Positions 1 through 10,630 of a DNA stretch of 64,000 nucleotides are shown piece after piece; within the stretch, counting starts at the first letter, position 1, and the number at the start of each line of letters is the position of its first letter. The stretch is from assembly GCA_965267355.1 (NCBI GenBank), contig OZ253956.1, positions 434,001 through 498,000 on the forward strand, in the 5' to 3' direction. The notes beneath the pieces are model-generated. The model did not search any database. It saw only the letters and a list, made by a program, of their open reading frames with translations, and was not told the DNA's origin. Position numbers and translations under genes: made by a program. The DNA comes from GCA-002793235 sp965267355. Its GTDB lineage: Bacteria; Bacteroidota; Bacteroidia; Flavobacteriales_E; Vicingaceae.

Positions 1-1461
1 CACATAAAAACCTTTATCAAACTCTCCTATTTTAAACTCACCACTGTGCTTTCTGTAATCTCCATCATTTGGCAAATCCATTTCCCAATCCTTTACTGTA
101 TTACTCTCTTTTATTTTCTCAAATCGTTCGTAGTAACCTATATTTCTATTCCATTTTTTATAGTCATCATAATCTACTTTTACGATTCTATGATATACTT
201 TATTGATGTTTTTAAATCCTAGTAATGCTTTAATGGATTGATTAGGAATATTTGCTTTTTCAATCTGAACATCCAAGGCTTTACTTTCTATACCATTCTT
301 TAGCTGGCGGCATAAATCAGCTCCATAAGTGCTAGGATATTTTTCAATAGCATTATTGCACATTACCACGGCTCTTTTCAGTTCCCACTTATGTTTTTTT
401 GGTTCGGCAAAATTGTAAGCACTACCTCTATTTTGATGAATTTTAGCTAACTCATAAACAATTTCTGCAGCGGTGGTATCTTCTTTAAAGGCTCCATACA
501 ATAAGGTTAAAGATTTATAATACAAAGAATCTGCGTTTTGAAAACTAGCATGGTTTCTTACAAATTTCAATCGTTTCAATTCTACATCTATTAATGCCGT
601 ATGGTTAGAGTCGTTGATATGATTCTGTGTTAAATCTTGGAGGAGTTTTAAAGCATAAAACTTAAGTGACATGGTATCTTGCGTTGAAAATTTCACTCCA
701 ACAAAATCTCCGTAAGAGCTTATATATAATGAGTCATCCAAGACAAACTCGTAAACTGGTCGAGTAATATTTGGTTCTTCATTACTGAAATAGTCTATTG
801 CTCTTTGAGCTAAAAAATCATATAAGTATGGACGATAATCTCTGGCATTTTTTGTAATGATAATCTCATCAAATGTTTCAATCGGTGTTCTACTCAAGCT
901 GTCAATGTTTTTTACTGATAACATATAATGCTTGATAGTAGCATCAGTAATTTTCTGTAAATCCCAGGTTGTAATGTCTTTGTTCTCAAAATTTACTATT
1001 TGTGTTCTATCGTAAAATCTCCATCTGTTATTCTGATAATACATCCAGTACATTTCTGCAATTACAGAGTGTATAATTGGCTGTAAAGGATAATCAGAAT
1101 TGTTAGCCAAACTATCTAACTCATTCAAGGTATTTACAAAAGCATTTTCCTCAATATTTGATTGAAGTTTAGCTTTTATGATTAATGACTTTACAATCTG
1201 CTCATGGTTATTTTCAGATTGTGCTTTTTTGTAAATTTTAACCACTTCTTCTAAAGCAGATTTTGTGAGTCCATTCTGCTCTAAAGAATCTACAACTGTC
1301 CATTCTTCTTTGTATACTTCTCCTTTTGCATACACCAATAAGGGCTTCTTATTACTTCCGTTATCCGATATATTAGATGAAGAACAGTTTATTAAAACTA
1401 AACTTACCACAAATAGCAGAGTGGCGGCAATAGTAAACTTTATGAAATTTTGCTTTAGCAT
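1..1461 (-). CDS. Alpha-2-macroglobulin family lipoprotein, N-terminal part (runs off the left edge)
   Basis: I translated the reverse strand from the ATG at 1461: it stays open for 487 codons to the window edge, so the C-terminal part is missing. The N-terminus is a hydrophobic signal ending in a lipobox-like Cys (LVLINC, Cys about 27). The next stretch, with a WTVVDSLEQNGLTKSALEEV-type segment, resembles the helical N-terminus of large Bacteroidota alpha-2-macroglobulin proteins with MG2 domains. The last residues before the edge read like the start of the MG1 region (GEFDKGFYV). These proteins are thought to trap proteases at the cell surface. The family call rests on resemblance in the N-terminus only; the thioester and MG domains lie outside the window. 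Confidence 0.75.
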   Translation of the reverse strand, partial: MLKQNFIKFTIAATLLFVVSLVLINCSSSNISDNGSNKKPLLVYAKGEVYKEEWTVVDSLEQNGLTKSALEEVVKIYKKAQSENNHEQIVKSLIIKAKLQSNIEENAFVNTLNELDSLANNSDYPLQPIIHSVIAEMYWMYYQNNRWRFYDRTQIVNFENKDITTWDLQKITDATIKHYMLSVKNIDSLSRTPIETFDEIIITKNARDYRPYLYDFLAQRAIDYFSNEEPNITRPVYEFVLDDSLYISSYGDFVGVKFSTQDTMSLKFYALKLLQDLTQNHINDSNHTALIDVELKRLKFVRNHASFQNADSLYYKSLTLLYGAFKEDTTAAEIVYELAKIHQNRGSAYNFAEPKKHKWELKRAVVMCNNAIEKYPSTYGADLCRQLKNGIESKALDVQIEKANIPNQSIKALLGFKNINKVYHRIVKVDYDDYKKWNRNIGYYERFEKIKESNTVKDWEMDLPNDGDYRKHSGEFKIGEFDKGFYV

Positions 1462-1539
1462 AATGTAGTTAGATTGATGAATATTCATTTTTCTTAGTAG
1501 ATGCTAACCCTTATAAAATTGCATAATTTTTAGCGCAAA

Positions 1540-1569
1540 AAAAAGCACCGTTTTAAAACGGTGCTTTTT
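1540..1569 (-). terminator. Intrinsic terminator after the tonB gene
   Basis: A perfect inverted repeat with arms built on AAGCACCG and CGGTGCTT lies directly downstream of the tonB stop. On the minus strand it ends in a run of T. The A-rich left flank would also let it work on the plus strand, but no plus-strand gene precedes it. Confidence 0.85.
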
Positions 1570-1587
1570 CACTTATCAATAAATCAA

Positions 1588-2256
1588 TTATTTCAATACA
1601 AAGTTGATAGGCAAGTTATAAGATACTCTTACCGCTTTACCTCTTTGTTTTCCAGGCTTCCATGCAGGCATAGCCTTAACAACTCTAATTGCCTCTTTAT
1701 CTAACAATTCATGAACTCCTCTTAACACCTTAACATCTGAGATTTTACCATTTTTGTTTACAGTAAAATTCACGTACACTTTACCTGAAATACCATTAGC
1801 TTTGGCAGCAGGTGGGAACTTAATGCTCTTTCCTAAGTATTCGAATAATTTCTTCTGACCCCCAGGGAACTCAGGCATATTTTCTACAATAGTAAATACT
1901 TCTTCTTCTACAACTTCTTCTTCTACCTCAAATACCTCAACAACAGTTTCAGCATCAGCCTCAGTATCTTCAATTTCTAATTCCTCAACTTCTTCATCAT
2001 CTTCTACAATTTCAATAATTTCTGGTGCTGCAGGTGGTGGTGGTGGTGGTGGTGGTGGTGTATTTTGCTCCGTAATTGGAATAATATCTTCTTCCTCTTC
2101 TTCAATAATTAATTCACCTAATTCACTGGCTTTTACATCATAAAATTTCCAGTTTATCATTGCATAAACTAAAAACAAAGAGACAACAAGACCAGCTAAA
2201 GTGAATGTTCCTCTTAGCTTTTCTAAATCTGCTTTTGGGTTCTTTTTTGGTTCCAT
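1588..2256 (-). CDS. tonB: TonB family energy transducer
   Basis: This 222-residue protein has the TonB layout. There is one membrane helix near residues 17-36, an acidic stretch (EEEEED near 52-57), nine consecutive prolines (67-75), a second acidic region, and a C-terminal TonB domain from about 130. That domain includes the FPGG motif and a FTVNKNGKISDVKVLRG-type strand pair. TonB passes proton-motive force from ExbB/ExbD to outer-membrane transporters. No exbB or exbD lies nearby. It is the last gene of the sprA-side run on the minus strand and is followed by a strong terminator. The low-complexity linker could vary in length between strains. Confidence 0.88.
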   Translation of the reverse strand: MEPKKNPKADLEKLRGTFTLAGLVVSLFLVYAMINWKFYDVKASELGELIIEEEEEDIIPITEQNTPPPPPPPPPAAPEIIEIVEDDEEVEELEIEDTEADAETVVEVFEVEEEVVEEEVFTIVENMPEFPGGQKKLFEYLGKSIKFPPAAKANGISGKVYVNFTVNKNGKISDVKVLRGVHELLDKEAIRVVKAMPAWKPGKQRGKAVRVSYNLPINFVLK

Positions 2257-2307
2257 AAACTAATTTTTTATAGGTTATAAAATTAATAAATTTTTATTTG
2301 CAATATG

Positions 2308-2697
2308 TCATAATTTTAACCATCTGTTTATCGGTAACAATTTCATAACAAACGGAAACATTAAAATTCCAAGTATTGCACCAATAGCATTGGCTATAAA
2401 ATCATACCAATTACCACTTCTGTTTATAAAGATGTAATGTTGTAGAATTTCCATAATTCCACCATAAAAAATTCCAAAAAGAATGATAAAAGCAAATGTT
2501 TTTAAACGATTTTTTGGTTTTTGAAACGCAAGTAATAAAGTAATGGAAAGAATAGCATAAACTACTGAATGAACTAATTTATCAAACTGCCAAATAGGAA
2601 CTTCAGGCACTTTATCACCTGGAAAACCACTCACAATTAAAATAACAACTAGCCAAACAATGGCAGGTAAAAACTTATTTTTTAAAATCTTATTCAT
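2308..2697 (-). CDS. VanZ-like family membrane protein
   Basis: This is a 129-residue protein with about four membrane helices. It shows the VanZ-family pattern: an early FDKLVHSVVYAIL segment, and a later GIMEILQHYI helix followed by a polar loop with WYDFIANAIGA. The cellular role of short VanZ-like proteins in Bacteroidota is not established; the name comes from a teicoplanin-resistance protein, and no resistance function should be read from it. It lies between gcvH and tonB in the same direction, with the gcvH terminator in front of it. Confidence 0.8.
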   Translation of the reverse strand: MNKILKNKFLPAIVWLVVILIVSGFPGDKVPEVPIWQFDKLVHSVVYAILSITLLLAFQKPKNRLKTFAFIILFGIFYGGIMEILQHYIFINRSGNWYDFIANAIGAILGILMFPFVMKLLPINRWLKL

Positions 2698-2705
2698 ATA
2701 AATAA

Positions 2706-2738
2706 AAACACCTCCAAAGCAAAACCTTGGAGGTGTTT
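2706..2738 (-). terminator. Intrinsic terminator after gcvH
   Basis: Twelve-base arms (AAACACCTCCAA at 2706-2717 and its complement at 2727-2738) enclose a 9-nt loop. On the minus strand the hairpin runs into a T-rich tract. It sits between the gcvH stop and the VanZ-like start, so it should limit read-through from sprA/gcvH into the VanZ-like gene. Confidence 0.85.
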
Positions 2739-2754
2739 ATTAGAATATCTAAAC

Positions 2755-3132
2755 TTAACCTAATTCTTCTTTATATTGATCTGCTGATAAAAGTGCATCA
2801 GCTTCTGATGAATCAGACATTTTTACTTTAATCATCCAACCATCACCATAAGGATCATTATTAACTGCTTCTGGAGCGGATTCTAAATCAGTATTAAATT
2901 CTATTACTTCACCTGAAACAGGCATAAATAAATCAGAAACAGTTTTAACAGCTTCTACTGTTCCAAAAACTTCTTCTTGATTTAATGATTCTCCTTCCGT
3001 TTCTACTTCTACATAAACAATATCTCCCAACTCACCTTGGGCGAAATCTGTAATACCGATAGTTGCTACATCTCCATCAATTTTCACCCACTCGTGGTCT
3101 TTCGTATATTTTAAATCTGCTGGTATATTCAT
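2755..3132 (-). CDS. gcvH: Glycine cleavage system H protein
   Basis: This 125-residue protein has the full length and fold pattern of GcvH, the lipoylated carrier that shuttles the aminomethyl group between the P, T and L proteins. The lipoyl-lysine is Lys63 in the conserved VEAVKTVSDL segment, and the conserved DHEWV motif lies near residue 12. No gcvT or gcvP is present, so the partners are encoded elsewhere. It lies 64 bases downstream of sprA in the same direction. A TACATTTA element just upstream (about 3166-3173, minus strand) is one base off the Bacteroidota -7 consensus and may give it its own promoter. Confidence 0.96.
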   Translation of the reverse strand: MNIPADLKYTKDHEWVKIDGDVATIGITDFAQGELGDIVYVEVETEGESLNQEEVFGTVEAVKTVSDLFMPVSGEVIEFNTDLESAPEAVNNDPYGDGWMIKVKMSDSSEADALLSADQYKEELG

Positions 3133-3196
3133 TTTAAAATGTTTTTATTATGATTAAAAAAGTGTTGTAAATGTATATAATTTTCTTTTTAAAATA

Positions 3197-6100
3197 CTAT
3201 TGTGCTAAGGTAAATCTTAACTGAATTCCTGCATTAGTATTTGATGTAGGGAAAGTAGTAGAAATATATGGGTTAGTAGCAACATAATCGTAAAACGCCC
3301 TAACATTTAGCGTTTTACTAACTCTATAGTCGGCTGTAAACTTAATAGAGAAAACACGTTGCCCAGCTGTAAGCTGATTAACTTCTTCCACTATTTTTCT
3401 AATAATGGTATTATTCTTTCTAATCACAAAATCTATACGTGTATCTATATCACTTGTAATCATTCTTCTTTTAGAGAAAGGCATTTTTACATTTCTAAAC
3501 TTATAACCAGTACCAATAGACCATTCACTACCTTTTATTTCTGTTATTTGGCTATTTGCCATACTTAAAGAGGCATTTCTATCTCTCTTATATTCTAACC
3601 TCACCAACATATTGTTGTGCATGGTCATGTCTGCACCTAACAAAGGAGCAAACTGCTCTGAAACTGTAACCGTAGAAATTTGTAATTCAGGAATAAAATC
3701 TCCTCTAATGTCACGAGCCGAAGCTCCCTGATCATTTTCATCGTACAACAGATTAGTAGTAAAAGAACTTACATTTAAAGTAGATTTATAAGAATGATTC
3801 AGAGTAAACTTCTTAAATAATCTGTTTACAAATTTCATCTTACTTAACCCATCATAAGTTATTCTCCAGTTAGGCAAAGGTATATATTTGGTGAAATCTT
3901 CTAGAGACACATTATTACCATCTCTACCAGAATAAGCCGCTATAAATGTTGGTATTAAAACATCTTGTGAAGTTCCACCATAACCATCAGCATAACCATC
4001 GGCCGTACCAAAAGAGTTACCATTTTCTTGCGCTAATCGTTGTGATATTTTTTCACGTTCAGCTAAAAAGCTTTCAAAAACAGAAGATGATTTAGACAGT
4101 TCATCATCACTTGCAAAAGCAGTATTGAAAGACAAGAAAGACATACTGAAATTACCTGTTTCAACAGGTTTCACAAAATAATAATCTCTACGTAAATCTC
4201 CACCTAAAGTATCAACAAAAGTATTTTGATTTATCTGGAAAAACTGTTGATTAAGATTGGTAGAATAACTGCGATTTGCAGTTAACTGAATTCTTAAAGA
4301 TTTAATTGGTCGTAAGGTTGCTCTTAAACTGTAATTCTCAGCAAAAGTGGTATTATAATTATACATCAATGCATTTTGAGCACTATCATTGGTTACTAAC
4401 CAATCTCTTTCAGCAGCTCTCAATGCAAAATCATCTTCTTGAATACCGGAAACAAAATTAAAGCCTGGAGCTGTAAACCCCGGATTATATCCCATAATCT
4501 CGGTTTCTTGATTATAACCAGGCATTAAAGTACCTCTATTTCTACTATATGTTCCTGAAATATTTTTTGGACTCATTACGATTTGCCAAAAAACATCCAT
4601 CGGTTTAAATGGCAACTTTTTACGCCACAGTTCTACTCGAGTAGAGTCTGAATCTTTGAATTTCTTCAAATCAAATTTTATATCGGCTGGAGGCTGACCA
4701 CCTTTCCATCCTTTTACTTTTGCATTTTGTGCCTGAGTTTTATTTTTGTCAGGTTTCATGTTATTCTGTCTTCGCCTTTTTTGTCGCTCTAATGATCGCT
4801 TTTGTACCTTTTTCAAGAATCCGACCTGATTATGCAACTTAGTCATATTTAATTGCGAATTCAACGAAATTGTATTGGAATTTTGTATAGTATGACCCAA
4901 GCTATCCGCTCCAATTGGAGCCCTCTGCCAATCATAATCTCCGGAGTATCTAGAAGTTAATGTAACAAAATCTAAATAAGGCAATTTATCTATTGGAATA
5001 GCATAATTTAGATTGAAAGTATGGTGATAGTGTGTATTTGTACCAAAATCTCTAATGTTTGCTAAAACAGTATCTCTCCACGATTGATATTCGTCTGGAA
5101 TACTTGGGTCAACTCTTCCATTTGTAGGTTGCCCATTAAAAGTTAAGGGTTCCTCTATTGTAGCATTATTAGTTGCATTAAAATCAAATTTTAACGCTTT
5201 AGTCAAATCATATTTAAGTCCATAAACCCTATTCCAATAAAAATGTTTTTGATAATAAGTAGGTAAGTCAAAATTAAAACCCGTATTGTTTCTTGCTCTA
5301 CGCTCAGAGTACATTCTATCCATATCAGTTTGGAAAGTAAGTTGCTTAGGAGCTAAGTAGAAATTGAAATCTTTAATCAGTTTAAACGCTTTTTTCTTAG
5401 CAAACTTTGCCTTTTCAAATGGTTTAAAGTTTTTAGGGTTATTACTAAAAGAATAACCTACACCTCCTCTATAGGTCTTTTTAGTATCAAACTCGGTATT
5501 GATATCACGATACCTTGATTCTGAATAACCATAATTGAATGATAGGTTAGAAATATCATAAAAATGGTTCTTTTTCTTATTCTTTGCAGGAAGCTTACGA
5601 ACATTGGTAAAGTTGATACTCCTTCGTTTAGTAACTTCCTGTGTTCGTTCTCCAATAGAGTCTCTTTCTGCTTTGGATAATAAATCATTTTTTAATAATT
5701 CATTCAACTCCAAATCGGGATCAAGAGGATTAAACCTTGGTGTTACTACTCCTTCCGAAATATTATAATACATCGGAATACTTATTCCAATTTTTTCAGG
5801 TATAAATTTACCCAGCTCTACACTGGTAGAAATATCATAACTCTTACGGTACTCTTGCTGACGTTCATTTAACTTTTGCTCAACACTTCCCCACCCAGGT
5901 GTACTATAATCTCCAGCAATAGTAATATTTCCCAAATCTGCCACTTGAGTTGTAATTCTGGCTACAGAAGCCCAACCCCCTTCGTTATCAAATTCTGCCA
6001 TTCTTAGTTCATTCACCCAAATCTCAGCACATTTAGCTAAAGCATCATCACTCGGGTTAAGCGGGCTTTGCTTAGGATTTCTAACACCTATCATAAACAC

Positions 6101-9100
6101 TCTAACATCTCCAATATTTGGATTACCTTTAATTCTCATTGTGTTATTACCATCTTTTTGTTCGTAAGGTTTAATTAATAACACCCCACTACTCGGGTCA
6201 GATATTAAACTATTCCTTAGAATTTTCATATCTGTTAGTTTAGAAAATTGTAAATCGATATTATTAGCTTCGGGCCAAACAATTAACCTATCTGCTTCAT
6301 TACTATTATTATCTGTATTATAAGAACCAGGAGTAGTAACTTTTAATGGCACTTCATACTCATAGTAGTTATCATTAAAATCTGAACCCATTCTAATAAA
6401 TACGGAAACATCATCATCATTTAAAGGAAAAGCAGGATCACGTTCTTCAGCATGTATAAACATCTTTAAACGTTTATATCTTCTAATGTCAATATCCATT
6501 GGTTTATAAGCTGCTCTTGCATCACCATCATTCAAATCACATACATCTAATACTAAAGCTTGCTCATTTAACTGTTGAGTAGTACTTCCTGTAGATGGGT
6601 TTGGATTTATTTCTCTATCAATGCCTGGAGGAATGATATAATTAACTGGGGTTTTCTGACTATTTTCTTCTACGTTTACTGCAGCAATATTAAAAGATGT
6701 TTCATCTCCATCACCTCCTATATAATCACCTGGGCTCAATAAATCTCCATCAAATTTCCTCCATTCTCCTCTCACCAACTCTAATCTGGCAAAACGTAAT
6801 ACTATTTCTTTATTAAATCCTTTTAAAAACATTCTCATAAATCGGATAGACTTAAAATCTTGAATATCTCCAACCACCTGATCAGGTTCTCTAATAGGTA
6901 TTTTAAACTGATACCATCTAATAGACCTAGTATTTCCATCTGGAGTACTTACCGTAGTTTCTAAAACATTGGTAATAAAATTATTACCAACATTAGATGG
7001 ATTAACATCTTGTGGGTTTAACTGTACTGAATACTGGTAATAACTCTCTCTAAAATCAAGATTATTATTATTGTTAATATCCTCAATATCTGGTCGTGTA
7101 GTTGCGGAAGTGGAATAACTTTCAGTAAATTGATCTGACGTAGGTGAGTTTCCTTCTAAACCATTAAACATCTTATAACGATCTAATATATTAAGTGATA
7201 ACGCATCATAGTCTGAACCTCTAAAATGATGATAATTATCCCCAGAAGGATCGGGGTTACCGTTAAAATCTGTAAAACCACTAAAGCTTGGAAAAAAAGC
7301 TATTTCATCAGTATTATTCAATCCATCCATACCAATATCCTGAAATGGTCTTGTACTAGGTGTATTGTCAAAGGCATTTACCAATGCTTGCACCGTTGGT
7401 ACTCTACCCCAAATAGTAGTATCTATCAAATTGGCATTTGTTCCTGTAGAATAATCAATAGGTGACGTTGGCAACCCATTCTCAAATGACTTTCTATCAT
7501 CTTTTAAAATATCCTCAGAAATATTTCCCAGGTTAAAGTATAAAGTACCACCAGAATGATTTGGATCTCCATCCTCATCATTAAAAGGGTCCATCACCCA
7601 GAATTGAATGTACTCAACATTAGAAGATTCGAAATCAGTAGTCTCAATTTTTCTCATAATACCCGCCCAACGAGTAGTAGGGTTAATCAGGTTTCCATTT
7701 GCATCAAAACCAGCTCCAATTCCACTTCCATCATCAAAATTGTATGGACCTCTTTCGCTCGGATAATAAGCTAAATCTAACGTAGCAATATTTTGTGTTG
7801 TTCCTTGTTGAACAGATCTAAACGGGAACACTTCAGTTTGCAAAACCTCTCTCATGTAATGATTTGATTGCATTGCCTGATCATTAGAGATATGATTTGG
7901 GGTTCTAGAATCGTTACGCCAAAACAATGGATCGATATTATACCATGATAATAATGCTCTGTTGTAGTTGTATGCTAAACTATCTGATAATGGAAACATC
8001 CCTTCTGGGAAAAGTGACGGTTGTCCTTGTGGGGTTGATGCATGTTTCCATTGGAAAACTGTTCGCATATCTATAGTAGATTGACTACCTTCAAAATCAT
8101 CCAAGTAAGCAGTTCCATCTTTACCTATAGCACCTGGATTACCTGGAAATAATTTAGCAACCTCACCTTCTATGGTTATGGTTGATTTTTCTTTGGTACT
8201 ATAAATAGGTAATTTATCGGCCCATCTTGTCAAAAATGGCAAATCTTTTTTATAGGTTAAATCAAATCCTACTACTGTGTTATTTATTGGCTCATCACCA
8301 ATATTAATTTTACGGGTTAATGGTCTTTCTGATAGTTTTATAATAGTACCCCCCAGATTAAAATCATCACTAATTTTATAGTCAAACCTTGAACCCATTA
8401 ATGTTTTAGTTTGAATATTAAATAGCGACTGACTTTCGAGAGAAATCTTAATTGGTGTTCCTGATTGAAGTACCCCTTCATTAATAATTTTCACCCTACC
8501 TAGGTTATAATCAACCGTATAATCAACATTTTCGGTTAAAGCAGCACCACCAGCAGTTACTCTTACCGATCCTTCCGGAATATTCATTGCATTTAAAGAT
8601 ATGTCTGATGTAGTAGATGAAGAATACTGCCCCCTGATAGTGTACCTGTTTTTCTTTACATCTTGTTCAGCAAGCGTTTGTGGTGTAACATAGAGTGAAT
8701 CGAATGCAAACTTATCCGCTACAGCCTGATTAGAGAATTTACTTCGTAAATGAGAACCAAAAGGTTCTAATACTGGAAAATAAATTCTACCATTATTAGA
8801 ATTTATAGTTATTCCATTGATGTAATCAAACACTCCATCAGGGCTAGCCTGATTATTCATGTTTAACCTATCTAAATTCATTACACTAACCAAAGGCAAA
8901 CCATTTACCTCTCCTTCAGGTATAAATGGAATTTCTACACCAGTAGCTGGATTACTATAAAAAATGTCTAAATAAAAATCTGAAGGCGAAATGTTGAATG
9001 CTCCCAAAGAATATACGTTTTTCATCATCAAATCCCATGTAGGAAGTTGAGTATTGATTGTTGTTCCTTTTAATAATTTAACATATAATGCATCTTGACC

Positions 9101-10615
9101 CGCAACCCCATCAGTAGAAAATTCACCTACTTGGTAAACCTGACCATCCATAGTATATTGAAACGCTACTGCTAAAATATTATCTAGGTTTAAGGCAGAA
9201 TTTAAAGAGATATAACCTAACTGAGAATTTAAAGTATATTCTGAAGGTTGAAGTAACCTTGCTTGCTCATATTTTTCAAAGTCAATACCATTTACATACC
9301 CTTGTGCTGTTAACTCTTGACTAGCATTAACAAATCCTCTAATATTAGGAACATTGTATAGTGATGCTCCTGATGTATCAGCAATATTTTTATACAAATC
9401 ATTAGCATTGTTATAAACATTTATAGCTCCCACTGTAGGTGTAACCGGTCCACCATGATACTTAGTTGGATCAATTTCTCCTAAATCAGCAAAACCAATA
9501 ATATTTTTAGTATTCTGAGTTGATTGATTGATATTAGAAACCCAAATCTCCACTTTGGTAATATTAGCCCGTGAAGTAATTATTGGAGGAGTAGATAATG
9601 ATTGTTCATAATTGTCTCTAAAAAAATGAGATAAGAAAAAGTGCTTATTTTCCTCATAGTCAGAACCCTCTTTTTCGAATTTTTGAACCTGAGCTCCTCC
9701 TTGAATATTTATTTCTTTTCTTTCTCCTCTTTCTTGAGACAATACACTTGTTACTGTCATTCTTCCGAATTTCAATTCTGTTTTTATACCAAAAAGTGTT
9801 TGACTACCTGTAATTAATTGACCTCTTAAAGGTAATGAAACATTACCTGCTTCAATTTTTTGAATAATCTCATCTTCATAGCCTGTATATTCAATTTTCA
9901 TTTGGTTTTCAAAATCAAAAGTAGCCTCCGTATTGTAGCTCATAGATACTTTCAATTTTTCCCCAATATTTCCAATTACATTAAGTTGTATTTGTTGATT
10001 AAAATCAAAAGTGGTCGTACTCCTTTGATTAGATGGTAATGCGGGATTATCTCTTGTAGAACGATTAATCCCAAAACTAAGCTGAGCAGAACCTTGCGGT
10101 CTAATATCAATTTTATTTCCTCCAAATATTCTGTCAAATGCTTCGCCTTTTACAGTAAGTTCTGGTCGAAAACCTTTAGTTTGATTAATGTCCTCTGCAG
10201 CTGATTTTTGTTTCCAATAATCTTGTAAGGATTTTTCAGAATCATAATCAATATATTCATCAAAATCCATATAAGTTGGATATTTAAAATAAGTATCTCC
10301 TATTTTTTCATAGTAATTGTAAGTACCTGTTTCAGGATCATATTCAAAACCAGACTTGACATTACTTGGGTTATTCATAAAAAGCCCTCCTGAATTATTA
10401 CCTCCAGGGCCTCCAATACCATCTTCAAAGGGATATGGCAAATCTATCTCTGGAGTATCAGGGGGCAATACTTCTGTTTCAAATGCCAGAATATTGTTCT
10501 GATGAGGGTTTGCTTCAGATTTAGCTGGATTAATAGAGAATGTAACTATCATTATAGTTACAGCTATCGATACTACCAGTAAAAATTTATTATATGTGAA
10601 TTTTTTAAAACTCAA
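3197..10615 (-). CDS. sprA: T9SS outer-membrane translocon SprA (Sov)
   Basis: At 2472 residues this is by far the largest gene here and matches the size and composition of SprA. SprA is the giant outer-membrane beta-barrel that forms the export channel of the type IX secretion system and is needed for gliding adhesin secretion. A signal sequence covers about residues 8-32 (FLLVVSIAVTIMIVTFS). It is followed by a Pro/Gly-rich segment and then by long stretches of alternating beta strands rich in Asn, Asp, Tyr and Thr. The C-terminus ends in a strand with terminal aromatic/hydrophobic alternation (IQLRFTLAQ). It starts 15 bases after ruvA and continues the maeB-ruvA transcription unit. Three putative T9SS cargo genes lie in the same window. 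Confidence 0.95.
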   Translation of the reverse strand: MSFKKFTYNKFLLVVSIAVTIMIVTFSINPAKSEANPHQNNILAFETEVLPPDTPEIDLPYPFEDGIGGPGGNNSGGLFMNNPSNVKSGFEYDPETGTYNYYEKIGDTYFKYPTYMDFDEYIDYDSEKSLQDYWKQKSAAEDINQTKGFRPELTVKGEAFDRIFGGNKIDIRPQGSAQLSFGINRSTRDNPALPSNQRSTTTFDFNQQIQLNVIGNIGEKLKVSMSYNTEATFDFENQMKIEYTGYEDEIIQKIEAGNVSLPLRGQLITGSQTLFGIKTELKFGRMTVTSVLSQERGERKEINIQGGAQVQKFEKEGSDYEENKHFFLSHFFRDNYEQSLSTPPIITSRANITKVEIWVSNINQSTQNTKNIIGFADLGEIDPTKYHGGPVTPTVGAINVYNNANDLYKNIADTSGASLYNVPNIRGFVNASQELTAQGYVNGIDFEKYEQARLLQPSEYTLNSQLGYISLNSALNLDNILAVAFQYTMDGQVYQVGEFSTDGVAGQDALYVKLLKGTTINTQLPTWDLMMKNVYSLGAFNISPSDFYLDIFYSNPATGVEIPFIPEGEVNGLPLVSVMNLDRLNMNNQASPDGVFDYINGITINSNNGRIYFPVLEPFGSHLRSKFSNQAVADKFAFDSLYVTPQTLAEQDVKKNRYTIRGQYSSSTTSDISLNAMNIPEGSVRVTAGGAALTENVDYTVDYNLGRVKIINEGVLQSGTPIKISLESQSLFNIQTKTLMGSRFDYKISDDFNLGGTIIKLSERPLTRKINIGDEPINNTVVGFDLTYKKDLPFLTRWADKLPIYSTKEKSTITIEGEVAKLFPGNPGAIGKDGTAYLDDFEGSQSTIDMRTVFQWKHASTPQGQPSLFPEGMFPLSDSLAYNYNRALLSWYNIDPLFWRNDSRTPNHISNDQAMQSNHYMREVLQTEVFPFRSVQQGTTQNIATLDLAYYPSERGPYNFDDGSGIGAGFDANGNLINPTTRWAGIMRKIETTDFESSNVEYIQFWVMDPFNDEDGDPNHSGGTLYFNLGNISEDILKDDRKSFENGLPTSPIDYSTGTNANLIDTTIWGRVPTVQALVNAFDNTPSTRPFQDIGMDGLNNTDEIAFFPSFSGFTDFNGNPDPSGDNYHHFRGSDYDALSLNILDRYKMFNGLEGNSPTSDQFTESYSTSATTRPDIEDINNNNNLDFRESYYQYSVQLNPQDVNPSNVGNNFITNVLETTVSTPDGNTRSIRWYQFKIPIREPDQVVGDIQDFKSIRFMRMFLKGFNKEIVLRFARLELVRGEWRKFDGDLLSPGDYIGGDGDETSFNIAAVNVEENSQKTPVNYIIPPGIDREINPNPSTGSTTQQLNEQALVLDVCDLNDGDARAAYKPMDIDIRRYKRLKMFIHAEERDPAFPLNDDDVSVFIRMGSDFNDNYYEYEVPLKVTTPGSYNTDNNSNEADRLIVWPEANNIDLQFSKLTDMKILRNSLISDPSSGVLLIKPYEQKDGNNTMRIKGNPNIGDVRVFMIGVRNPKQSPLNPSDDALAKCAEIWVNELRMAEFDNEGGWASVARITTQVADLGNITIAGDYSTPGWGSVEQKLNERQQEYRKSYDISTSVELGKFIPEKIGISIPMYYNISEGVVTPRFNPLDPDLELNELLKNDLLSKAERDSIGERTQEVTKRRSINFTNVRKLPAKNKKKNHFYDISNLSFNYGYSESRYRDINTEFDTKKTYRGGVGYSFSNNPKNFKPFEKAKFAKKKAFKLIKDFNFYLAPKQLTFQTDMDRMYSERRARNNTGFNFDLPTYYQKHFYWNRVYGLKYDLTKALKFDFNATNNATIEEPLTFNGQPTNGRVDPSIPDEYQSWRDTVLANIRDFGTNTHYHHTFNLNYAIPIDKLPYLDFVTLTSRYSGDYDWQRAPIGADSLGHTIQNSNTISLNSQLNMTKLHNQVGFLKKVQKRSLERQKRRRQNNMKPDKNKTQAQNAKVKGWKGGQPPADIKFDLKKFKDSDSTRVELWRKKLPFKPMDVFWQIVMSPKNISGTYSRNRGTLMPGYNQETEIMGYNPGFTAPGFNFVSGIQEDDFALRAAERDWLVTNDSAQNALMYNYNTTFAENYSLRATLRPIKSLRIQLTANRSYSTNLNQQFFQINQNTFVDTLGGDLRRDYYFVKPVETGNFSMSFLSFNTAFASDDELSKSSSVFESFLAEREKISQRLAQENGNSFGTADGYADGYGGTSQDVLIPTFIAAYSGRDGNNVSLEDFTKYIPLPNWRITYDGLSKMKFVNRLFKKFTLNHSYKSTLNVSSFTTNLLYDENDQGASARDIRGDFIPELQISTVTVSEQFAPLLGADMTMHNNMLVRLEYKRDRNASLSMANSQITEIKGSEWSIGTGYKFRNVKMPFSKRRMITSDIDTRIDFVIRKNNTIIRKIVEEVNQLTAGQRVFSIKFTADYRVSKTLNVRAFYDYVATNPYISTTFPTSNTNAGIQLRFTLAQ

Positions 10616-10630
10616 GTTACCCTTTTCTAA

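Noticed and set aside
2033..2060. The GGT repeat as a CRISPR-like or mobile repeat
   Set aside because: It is a simple in-frame proline codon run in tonB, with no spacers.
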